The position numbers and the translations under genes are program-made. A DNA stretch of 64,000 nucleotides, from contig JAJTUP010000018.1 in NCBI GenBank assembly GCA_021399435.1, positions 558,001 through 622,000 on the forward strand, written 5' to 3'. Below the pieces are notes generated by a model. That model worked only from the letters and a program-made list of their open reading frames with translations. It was not told the origin of the DNA and made no database searches. Shown here one piece after another: positions 56,396-64,000 of this stretch (the first letter of the stretch is position 1; each line of letters opens with the position of its first letter). Source of the stretch: Diaporthe sp. PMI_573. Taxonomy: Eukaryota > Ascomycota > Sordariomycetes > Diaporthales > Diaporthaceae.

Positions 56396-57442
56396 ATGGG
56401 GCTGAACACCAGGGATATACGAGAGCAACAGATCGCCAATAGCCTCATTAACAACTTCAACAAGTCTGTCTTCCAGCAGAAGCTAGTGACTGCTGTAGTT
56501 GTTGAGAACCTCCCCTTCTCTATTGTCGAGTCAACCTACCTACGCGACCTTCTCGAATACTGCAACCCTCTCGTCAAATATACCGAAGCACTCGTCACCC
56601 GCAAGACTATACGGGCCCAAGCTGTTCGGGCATACGAGACATATAGACAGGTGGTTATTGAGAATCTACGCAAGGTCCACGGGAAGATTCACGTTGCCTT
56701 TGATGGCTGGCGGTCTGGCAATCGACTCTCTTTATATGGCATCGTGATCTTCTACCTAGATGAGCAGGCCAACCTTGAGAAACACGTGCTTGATATGCCT
56801 GAGATTAGTGATCGCCACACTGCTGGCGAGAACGTCGCTACACACGTTGCCCAAGTTCTGAAGACATTTGAGATCACTCAGAAGATTGGGTATTTCAGCT
56901 TGGACAATGCCACCAATAACGATACAGCAATGCAGGAACTTGGCTATCAGCTGGGCTTTGATGGTAAGCGACGGCGTGTCCGTTGTATTGGCCACATCGT
57001 GAACCTTGTGGCCGGCCAGCTTCTTTTTGGCAACGATGCTTCAAGATTCGAGGACCAACTCAGCCAAGGCACAACTGACGCCATCACACAACATAAAGAG
57101 TGGCAGCGGAAGGGCCTTATTGGCAAGCTTGCTTCCCTTGTTGTCAGTATCCACAGATCGGATTCTCTGAGGAAGGCGCTCTCTGAGATACAGAGAGCTG
57201 CTTTTGATGAGTCTGGCGATGCTACTGTTGGGGGCCGGAAGGCGCTGGAGGTGATCTACGTCTCTACGCGTTGGCTGTCGATGTTGTTCGTCATTCGCCG
57301 CGCCCTCTATCTACTTTCCTTCATCGCAGAGCTGTGGCAAGACCAGAACGACTATTGGAAAAGAGAAGTCTGTACGCGTCCTGCAACAGCGGCAAGCGGC
57401 AGCCAAGCGGTGAGGCGCTGTGTAAAACCCTTCAGAGCATGA
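56396..57442 (+). mobile_element. hAT-family transposase, truncated
   Basis: An open frame of 348 residues with hAT transposase core features: VHGKIHVAFDGWRSGNRLSL (first catalytic Asp region), then KIGYFSLDNATNNDTAM (second acidic block) and RRVRCIGHIVNLVAGQLLFG. Both ends are lost. The N-terminal BED zinc finger is absent, and the C-terminal hATC dimerisation region with the last catalytic Glu is missing, after an apparent frameshift near 57360 (another frame continues to 57465). So it is not expected to be active alone. Little RIP damage compared with its relative at 60.8-62.1 kb. No terminal inverted repeat or target-site duplication was found by eye. Confidence 0.85.
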
Positions 57443-58571
57443 TACAGCAGGCCGGCGAGGTCTAGGCTGTCATTGATGCGCAACTATATGATTCCTCGCG
57501 ATGAATGCTCCAGGCAAAAAGAAGAAGATTGTGTCGTATGCCATTATTTAGAGCCTTGATTCTTGATGTTATAGCACTGATTGATCGCCCATCCAGACGT
57601 TTTGAATCGCAAATCCCCTGACTATTTAAGCCCTCCCGCTTAAGCTTGATCAAAACTTCATCCTCGCTTGGCGACCACGAGACCATCAATTGGTAGTGTT
57701 TTGGGCGAGTGCGGAAAGTCTTGGAGCGGGCGACGTCCGTCGAGTTCGGTTGGGAAGTAGAGGCTGCAATAAGCTTTGGTAATTTGAATATTCTCTGATG
57801 GCTTTCCCCTAATTTCGCTATCCGTTACGTGGATCTGCAACCGCACATCGCGAACCTTGACATACTGACGCCAGAGCCAGTGAATTCCGTCTCCTGCATT
57901 CTCAAGTCCACGTCTTCCTCGCCTCACTGTCTTCTCAACCACTCACCTCAACTTTCCTTCCAAAAACCAGTCATCTCGCATAGGTACCACCTTTTGGTCC
58001 TGCGACATTCGCCGCAAGGAGATCTGCTATTACTTCCAGATGTAGCTTTATATTTACTCCCATAGAAACAGTGTCCACATGCGTACTTGACGGGACAGTC
58101 TGATGGTGCGTGACTGCTGATAATAGCGGGTGATATTGTTAGATTCGAGCATATTTCATTAAAATCACCCCAATTGTAGTACAGAATAGCATTTTTTTTA
58201 GCACAATGGGAAAGGACCTTGCAACTCGAATTAATGCAAAGTACCGATGATTGACTCAAAAGGCGGAATAAACGCAACAAGTACTACACGCAGAAAGAAA
58301 CCTATAGCTTGGCAGGCAATCTCCGTAGAACAACCCAAAGTTTGCCCTTCTCAATCTCATTATTTCAAAGGAGGAAATCGACCTATTGAACGGGCCTCTA
58401 TCGGCCCGGGATGAGGAACAGGGCAATCGTGATATATCTTTAGCGGCATAGGGCGTAGAATGGTAAACGACGTTATGCTTAATCCGCTGCTGGAATCAGT
58501 CCAAAGGGAACCGTATGGGGATTTCCCGTTACATTGTTCATGCCGTTCATCATGTCTCCATCGTGCCCAGG
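57443..58571. other. region of degraded minus-strand coding pieces
   Basis: It holds a Myb/SANT-like piece (57462-57689) and minus-strand frames at 57658-57942 and 57948-58280. The last has clustered Cys (YACGHCFYGS, SPCGECRRTKRWYLCEM) that look natural but are unassigned. It also contains the downstream continuation of the C2H2 gene past its premature stop. Confidence 0.35.
57462..57689 (-). pseudogene. Myb/SANT-like DNA-binding relic
   Basis: The frame reads WSPSEDEVLIKLKREGL and later LDGRSISAITSRIKALN, resembling the Trp/acidic opening and the GRS-x-x-A-I-x-x-R end of a fungal Myb-like domain. It has no proper start; the preceding frame shifts near 57670. Fragment only. Confidence 0.35.
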
Positions 58572-59473
58572 CTAGGCCTTGCCGCCAGCCTGCTGCGCCT
58601 TCTTTATGCGCGCGTGGGGATGAGATAAATGGCTGGCTCCTGTAGGGTTGCCACGACGGATAGAGCACTTTTGGAAGTGTCGCTTCAGAATGTTACTTCG
58701 GGAGAACGTGTCCCGGCAGAGGACACACATATAAGGACGGTCTCCAGTGTCTATATTGTCCATCAAAGTCAGTTCTCGTTCTACCCTTAGGATTGGGTGA
58801 CTGCTTACGTCTGAGCATATGACGCTTCAAGTGCTTTGCATGAAGGTAGGTTTTTGTACAGTGGGGGCACGGCTTCAAAATGTTAGCTACTTTGTCGCAA
58901 CAAGTCTCGCAGAATCCGTCTTCCTAGACCCAGCGGTTTGCCGGAAGACTAGCAAGGTAGGTTTATACGTACAAATTTGCCGTCGGCATCCTTCTGAAGG
59001 ATCTGAGGGTTGGCCACGGGCCTACCTGGGGCGCTCGGTAGGATACCCCTGCGACCCTGGGAACCAACTACATGAGTAGGCCAGTCATTTTCCTGGTGCA
59101 TAATTGATGGCTGCAATATCATAGGGCTTTGCGCGTAGGGAGAGGTCAAGCTGCTTTGTGGCATTACACCGCTTGCTGGCACGGGTTGCAGGACAGGTGG
59201 CACACGGCCGCCTGGAGATGTCGCGGGCGCGATTGGTTGAGGGTGAGATGCGGACATGGAGGCCTGGGGCATCATAGCGGAAGAGGTCTCGTAAGACTGC
59301 TGGTGTTGGTAGGGGTTGTGCATCATGGGATACGAGCCTCTGCCGGAGGGCTGCGGCAGCGGAGGAGCGTAGCCGCCAATGGAAGCAGGAGTGTTTAGGG
59401 TTTCAGGCGTCTGAGGAGTGTGCGGGTGGCTCGCGTACATAGACATGGCTGGGTTGTGAGGCTGGAGATTCAA
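58572..59473 (-). pseudogene. C2H2 zinc-finger transcription factor, truncated duplicate
   Basis: The frame spans three exons (58973-59446 or 59473, 58809-58872, 58572-58750) with introns 58873-58972 (GTACGT..GAAG) and 58751-58808 (GTAAGC..ATAG). Splicing gives two fingers: GKFPCPHCTKTYLHAKHLKRH then GDRPYMCVLCRDTFSRSNIL, with KRHFQKCSIRRGNPTG after. The N-terminal part is Pro/Ser/Gln-rich (NPAMSMYASHPHTPQTPETL). This resembles a conserved ascomycete C2H2 regulator. Two defects: a TAG at 58572-58574, after which recognisable text continues (PGHDGDMMNGMNN), and loss of the 5' end, where a pogo-like transposase tail abuts it. A 238-residue product from ATG 59446 is still possible. Confidence 0.7.
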
Positions 59474-59640
59474 GAGAGTTTACTATGTGCTGAGGATCGG
59501 GAACTGCAACCTGCGGCAGGTGTCTCGTAGATGTTCGCGCTGTGCCCGGTCTCACCGCAGTTGCCACATCGTCTTTTGGGCGCCAGCAGGCAGGCAGCTG
59601 GCGGTAGTTGCTTAGATGCCAACTGCTATTATTCCCACAG
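59470..59640 (-). mobile_element. pogo/Fot1-like transposase C-terminal tail (fragment)
   Basis: A minus-strand frame reads LLAPKRRCGNCGETGHSANI, a CCHC zinc knuckle like that closing many fungal Fot1/pogo transposases. The expected last Cys is Tyr (TAC for TGC), a G-to-A change consistent with RIP. It stops at 59470, next to the start of the C2H2 pseudogene frame. No DDE core found nearby. Confidence 0.45.
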
Positions 59641-60829
59641 ACGACTCTGTCTTCGTCTCAAAAAGGACAGAGCGTCGACATCCGACACACGAGACCCATG
59701 AGGCGGCTTTGCCAGCCGGATGAGGGCGGGTATTATTCATGAATTAAGCTCATGCGGCCTCTCGAGAAGAAACAGACCGCGAGGGTCCGAAAACAACAGG
59801 CCGTGATTTTCGAGAAAAGCAAGGGCCCGGTCATGACTCCCATCGCCGAGGCAGTGGAGTGAGAGATGAGCGGAGTTAGGAACACACACAATTGGCCTCC
59901 ATCCATGACGATATTAATGTAGCTAAAACAGCAAAATTTCAATCAAAAAATGGGGCATTTAAGACTAATTGATACAGTATAGTACTACTGTGATGTGGCT
60001 GCAAAATTAGTTTTAAGCAACCTCAACCCACACACTCTACATTAATGCATCGTGAGATCAATTAAACAACTCGCAGAATCGATTAATTTAGCATCAAAAA
60101 CATACCCTAGCCAGTCAAATTCCATATCCAGGGCGTTGCAGCGATGGCTTAAGTCCCTGATTACTCGGGTCTCGAGGCGCAGTGGCAGGTGGACTGTCAT
60201 AACTGGAACACCAACATTACTGCTGCAAACCATTGCCAACCAGCACTTTCTAATCCTACTTACTTCCTGAAACTATTTACTGATGGATATGAGACCTGCG
60301 AGGATCTGAAGGCTGATTTGGACGAGGCTACGGCCAATGCTGGGTGGCTGACAGTCTCCTATAGTTCGAAGCCCACGAGGCGGATGTTGGCATGTACCCG
60401 CGGAGCTTCGATTCGAGTGCTTCCGACGACTCTTTTGACGCACAAGGAATCTTATTGAAATCGGTGGACACAGATATGGGTCGTTTTGAGCGTGTTGGTT
60501 ACATTGGACACAGCTTTGACTGATATCTGTGATCCGCTGTGCTTTGTCCAGAGCATCTGCAACAGGACCTGGGACGAGCGACGGGCCGGCCTCCGAGACG
60601 AGGTCTCTGCCGAGCTCAGTAGAGTGGAGGCTCGGATCATGCACACCATTGAGGAGCGGGTAAGTTAGCTGTAGGGCGAGTTAATTGACCGGATAGAGCA
60701 GGGCAATGAGAACGCAGTTGCCGCGGCTAATGACCTTTTGGACGAGGCTCTTGACGACAAGATGACTAGTGTCAAGGTTGAGAGTTTACGATAATCTCGC
60801 TATGGCTGCCGCGTCAAGTCAACAGCCTC
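59641..60829. other. mixed intergenic region with a coiled-coil-like relic
   Basis: No supported gene. Plus-strand pieces at about 60486-60668 (DEVSAELSRVEARIMHTIEE) and 60680-60790 (GELIDRIEQGNENAVAAAND) read as one charged helix interrupted by stops (TAG at 60666 and 60672). Source unknown. Confidence 0.35.
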
Positions 60830-62105
60830 TCGAGGATCGATTATTCAGCCACTTTAAAGGCTTCCTTTGGGCTGAACGCGGTCGAGATACCAGTTCATGG
60901 CTATGGGTTGAAGGTTACGATATCTAGAGTGGCCTCGACCGCCGCTGGGTGTGTAAAAGCTGCGTTTCCCTGAATCGCAGCAAGATAATAAGCTTCAAGG
61001 CTGGAGGACTGCAAAATGCTCGAGCTCACTTATGGCGAAGCCATCGAATCAGTGTGCCGGCTGGCCAGAAGATGTGTGACGCTTAATAGCGCGATGAGGG
61101 CATTGCGAGTGCCCAGTTATCTATAAGCGCGATGCTTAAGCTCGATCCGCTGTAGCCAAAGGAGCAGAAGGTTGCGAATAGCCTTATCCGCAGCTTCGAT
61201 TGCCGCCGGATGTTCTATATGCTCCTTGAGCTTATTATCAAGTCCAATCTTCTATTCTATTTGCTTGATAACCTACGATTTTGCGATTTTCTCGAATATC
61301 TCAATCTATCGGCTGCGTTGCAGACGGCCATCCTATTTAGCTCGAGGATCCGGCGCTCGATCTTTCGCGAGTATAATAACTATTGTCAATAAGTTATTTA
61401 GGTGCTTTAGCGCTGCCCTGGCAAGATCTATATTGCCTTCAATGGATGAACCTCTTGTCAAACCAATTTGCTTTGTATAGTATTATATGCTTTTATCACA
61501 ATGATGCCGGGAAGCCTTGTAAGCTACTACTAGGTGTGCCTGAAGCATATCGCCACTTTGGCATAACTATTGCCAGCAAGGTCCTGGAGGTCCTCTATGC
61601 CTTTGGCATTAACAGTAATAAAATTGGCTATTTTACTCTTAATAACGCTGAGAATAATAGCGTTGCTATAAAGGTTATTGGCGCTTAGCTTGGCTTTAAC
61701 AGCACCTAACGGCGTGGCCGTTATATCGGCCATACTATTAACTTGGCGGCAAAAGCGCTATTATTTGGCAAGCATCTTGACGCCTTTAAAAAATAGCTTA
61801 ATGGCACTAATGCAATAACTAAAGCTGATTATTATTAATAGCAATAGTAAAGGCCGGTTAGGAAGCTTTATAATCTGGTTGTCGATATTAGAAATGTTTA
61901 GTAGCTGTCTTATTGTCTCCGTTAGCTTTAGCAGGATAAGATCAACCAGTTGGTTACAACTAGTTAAAGGCGGCGGCCGTTAAGGGTAATTCGAGATAAT
62001 AATACTTGTTAGCTGTCTTAATTATATATAATTTGGCGCGCTTTAAAGCTAAAGACCTTAATTAAGATACTACTTATTATTACTTAAGAAGACTGGAAAG
62101 TCGAG
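60830..62105 (+). mobile_element. hAT-family transposase relic, RIP-degraded
   Basis: The left part (60840-61060) reads RHFKGFLWAERGRDTSSWLW then DRRWVCKSCVSLNR and NARAHLWRSHRI, the BED-type zinc finger start of hAT transposases that the copy at 56.4 kb lacks. The middle (61160-61780) aligns with that copy: ANSLIRSFDCRRMFYMLLEL (vs ANSLINNFNKSV), GKIYIAFNG (vs GKIHVAFDG), NKIGYFTLNNAENNSVAI (vs QKIGYFSLDNATNNDTAM), RYIGHTINLAAKALLFGK. Many TAG/TAA stops and high AT content mark it as dead. Confidence 0.75.
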
Positions 62106-62149
62106 AATGCATTATCTGAAGGTTAGTGCCTTCAGCAGTGTGTGTGTGG

Positions 62150-62643
62150 CAGGGTTGCAGCAGGGTGCCTGGAGGCGAGTTGGGACGATTGAGAATGGTT
62201 CGGACAACTTTGCATTGAATTTGAGTGGGCTTCTGTCAGCCCTCCTCACAGTCCCTCCGACATCGTCTCAACCCTGGGCACGCTGTGGTTGGCTCTGGTG
62301 CGCAGATAGGGAGGCCGGAAAATTCGGCCCTCGGACCCACTATCTTTGGCTTTAAATAACCAGCCAACCCTAACCCTGACAGTAACCAAACTAAATACAG
62401 ATAAACTTTAGAAATCAGGCTATCTAATGAACTAGGTTACATGCTTTTTGGGTAAGAAATAAGGGTAATGCAGAGGTTCGAAGTTAGGGTCTTACAATAG
62501 CCCAAAAAATCGACTCACGGCCACCAAACTCATCTGCCAGCGCGCACGCCACTAGTAAAAAGTCTAGGGTAACTCCTTCCGTGAAGTCTAGGGTAACTCC
62601 CTACGTGCAGCGCCCACACCTAAATGAGCGTTTCCGTTTAACA
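62150..62643 (-). repeat. 0.5 kb repeat family, copy C (subfamily 2, inverted)
   Basis: An inverted copy of the element at 51592-52108, ending CCGTTTAACA. It shares the subfamily-2 differences with copy B. Its far end (62107-62180) differs from A and B after CGTCCCAAC. It immediately follows the hAT relic. Confidence 0.8.
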
Positions 62644-62863
62644 TTTTTATATATTTTGATTCTTTAGTGGCTTGCTGGCTTGCAAGGCAAGCTGGCTTGT
62701 TAGGCTTGTAGGTAAGTTTTGCAAGCTTGACTTTAACCCTAGGGCTTGGCATGTCTTATAACTGTATACTCTAGTACTAAATGGCCTGTATTATAGTATT
62801 CTGTCCGGGTTGCCGGGGTTACCCAAACGGGTCCCCTTGCCGCCAGACGTGTTGGTTTATAAC

Positions 62864-63001
62864 TGTTAAACGGAAACGCTTGTGTGGGCGCTGCACGTAA
62901 GGGGTTACCCTAGACTTCACGTAGGGAGTTACCCTAGACTTGGCACTGGATTTTGTCTAAGTGCCCATGGGGCGTGCACGCCGGCAGATGAGTTTGGTGG
63001 C
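62864..63001 (+). repeat. 0.5 kb repeat family, copy D (subfamily 1, truncated)
   Basis: It begins TGTTAAACGGAAACGCTT and follows copy A to GGTGGCCG, then stops abruptly at sequence GCAGAGTTGTGACAC. About 138 of 530 bp remain, suggesting a later insertion or deletion at 63002. Confidence 0.75.
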
Positions 63002-63627
63002 CGCAGAGTTGTGACACTTTTACTATACATCCAACTATACAACTATACACGTCTTTAATCACTAATATCTTTATAAATAAATATAGTTTTATAAAACAAT
63101 CTATATCACGTGATAGTTCTGCTTCCAAACTTTATAATGATATATTTTTTATAGGGTTAGGGGTATTATGTAATGCTATATACAGGGGTTAAAGTTAGTG
63201 GGTTTTTGTATAGTTGAGGTTCAATTTTCTTTAATTTTTACCCCCCTGTAATTAGCCCCCCCTATTACCCTAACCCTTGGAAAAAATACTAATTAAATCT
63301 AAAAAAAGATTTTAATATTAATTTATTATATTACTATATCTTTAAATTAATTATTTAAAGAAATAAAGAATATTTAAAAAAGTGTATAGTAGATGTATAG
63401 TTTGTGACGACGACGGAACCCTAACCCTGGATGGCCAGGTGGGGCATGCAAGCACGCGATCTAGCGTGCAGGCCAACGCGCTTGACTTCTCGTCGCGCCC
63501 GCGGTAAAGGCTGCGGCCTTTTCTTTCTCTTGCTTCCCTAGAGTAGAATCTTCGTCCATAGTGCCAATTCAAGGTGTTCACGCCCTCTGCAACGCTGGCC
63601 GTGACACTATTCTACTCTCTCTTTACT

Positions 63628-63699
63628 CGCTGACCTAGCGATCAATAAATAAGGTACCCTTTTCGCTGGCTTAGCGATCAATAAATAAGCTGCCCTATT
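63628..63699. repeat. 36-nt direct repeat, two units
   Basis: Two adjacent units, each with AGCGATCAATAAATAAG, starting at 63628 and 63664, with about six mismatches. Confidence 0.7.
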
Positions 63700-63730
63700 T
63701 CACGTCGTTCATACGCATCCGACCGAACGA

Positions 63731-63793
63731 CCAACGACCAACGACCAACGACCAACGACCAACGACCAACGACCAACGACCAACGACCAACGA
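63731..63793. repeat. 7-nt minisatellite, nine perfect units
   Basis: CCAACGA repeated nine times without mismatch, followed by a degenerate CTAATGA unit. Seven is not a multiple of three and no ORF crosses it. Confidence 0.9.
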
Positions 63794-63847
63794 CTAATGA
63801 TTGGCTAGTCGACTAACTGACACCGATCAACGACCCGGCCGACCTAG

Positions 63848-64000
63848 ATGCCGCCGAGGAAGACCTATCCGCTCGCAAGCCGACGATCCGTCCGACTGAA
63901 CCGCGAGTCTGCTGGAGGAGCGATCAACGGCTTAGAAAGTGTAGGAGGGACGGCCCCTGATACCGACTCGACCATTGAGCAAGAAGACTCAGCCAACGAC
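63848..64000 (+). CDS. start of an ORF running off the window
   Basis: ATG at 63848 opens a frame with no stop through the last base (51 codons), beginning MPPRKTYPLASRRSVRLNRE and turning Ser/Asp/Glu rich. Its place just after a possible LTR and tandem repeats would fit the Gag start of a retrotransposon, but no Gag motif is visible in this short piece. Confidence 0.3.
   Translation, partial: MPPRKTYPLASRRSVRLNRESAGGAINGLESVGGTAPDTDSTIEQEDSAND

Larger units (their letters stand above)
63002..63847. other. AT-rich then repeat-rich region, possible LTR
   Basis: The left 400 bp is AT-rich with telomere-like CCCTAACCC pieces (63167, 63270, 63417). From about 63403, TGTGACGACGACGG up to CCGTGACA near 63606 could be an LTR of about 200 bp (TG..CA ends), but I see no second copy in the window. 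Tandem repeats at 63628-63793 follow. Confidence 0.35.

Noticed and set aside
62465..62480. GAGGTTCGAAGT resembling a tRNA B box (SINE idea for the 0.5 kb repeat)
   Set aside because: No A box at suitable distance and no tRNA-like fold; kept only as an unclassified repeat.
63731..63793. Short regular repeats that could suggest a CRISPR array
   Set aside because: The units are contiguous heptamers without spacers, in a eukaryotic genome; this is a minisatellite.

Overview
The window looks like nuclear DNA of a filamentous ascomycete (Pezizomycotina, most likely Sordariomycetes). Reasons: short introns of about 50-170 nt with GT..AG ends; a Cel5A-type secreted cellulase; a Zn2Cys6 regulator with a fungal-specific middle region; HET-domain and F-box-like proteins; and transposon relics carrying C-to-T stop codons of the kind left by repeat-induced point mutation (RIP). 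No bacterial-style operon, CRISPR array, rRNA or tRNA was seen.

Region 1 (1 to about 21.3 kb) is ordinary gene-dense chromosome. It holds the 3' end of a GH5 endoglucanase, a nuclear-looking hypothetical protein, a ferroportin-family (SLC40) transporter facing a FAD-dependent monooxygenase across a 1 kb gap, an acidic protein ending in an Hva1 TUDOR domain, and a small secreted cysteine-containing protein. These are followed by a same-strand run of a zinc-type alcohol dehydrogenase, a dienelactone-hydrolase-family enzyme and a short-chain dehydrogenase. The three enzymes could act on one alcohol/ester/lactone substrate, but that is inference. A hypothetical protein, an F-box-like protein and a Zn2Cys6 transcription factor complete the block. 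Splicing was worked out by hand where it mattered.

Region 2 (about 23 to 41.5 kb) is strange. It is GC-rich and not RIP-like, but holds no convincing intact gene. It is packed with short coding-like pieces that change frame or stop: a ubiquitin/PB1-like module, a C2H2 finger, F-box and ankyrin pieces, a BTB/POZ domain and small unknown proteins. Several modules recur as diverged copies within the region. I read it as an island of gene relics.

Region 3 (42 to 50 kb) carries three tandem paralogues of an F-box-like (2EXR-type) family, two of them with matching three-exon structures, then a HET-domain gene that stops shortly after its HET domain, at the edge of an AT-rich tract.

Region 4 (50 to 64 kb) is a transposon-rich mosaic. 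It has four copies of an unclassified repeat of about 0.5 kb (two subfamilies, one copy inverted), a RIP-damaged Ty1/Copia pol relic, a truncated hAT transposase, a second heavily mutated hAT relic, a pogo-like transposase tail and a truncated duplicate of a C2H2 transcription factor. Inside this mosaic sits an apparently intact three-exon gene for a secreted eight-cysteine protein, which is an effector-like candidate. The right edge has minisatellites and the start of an ORF that runs off the window.
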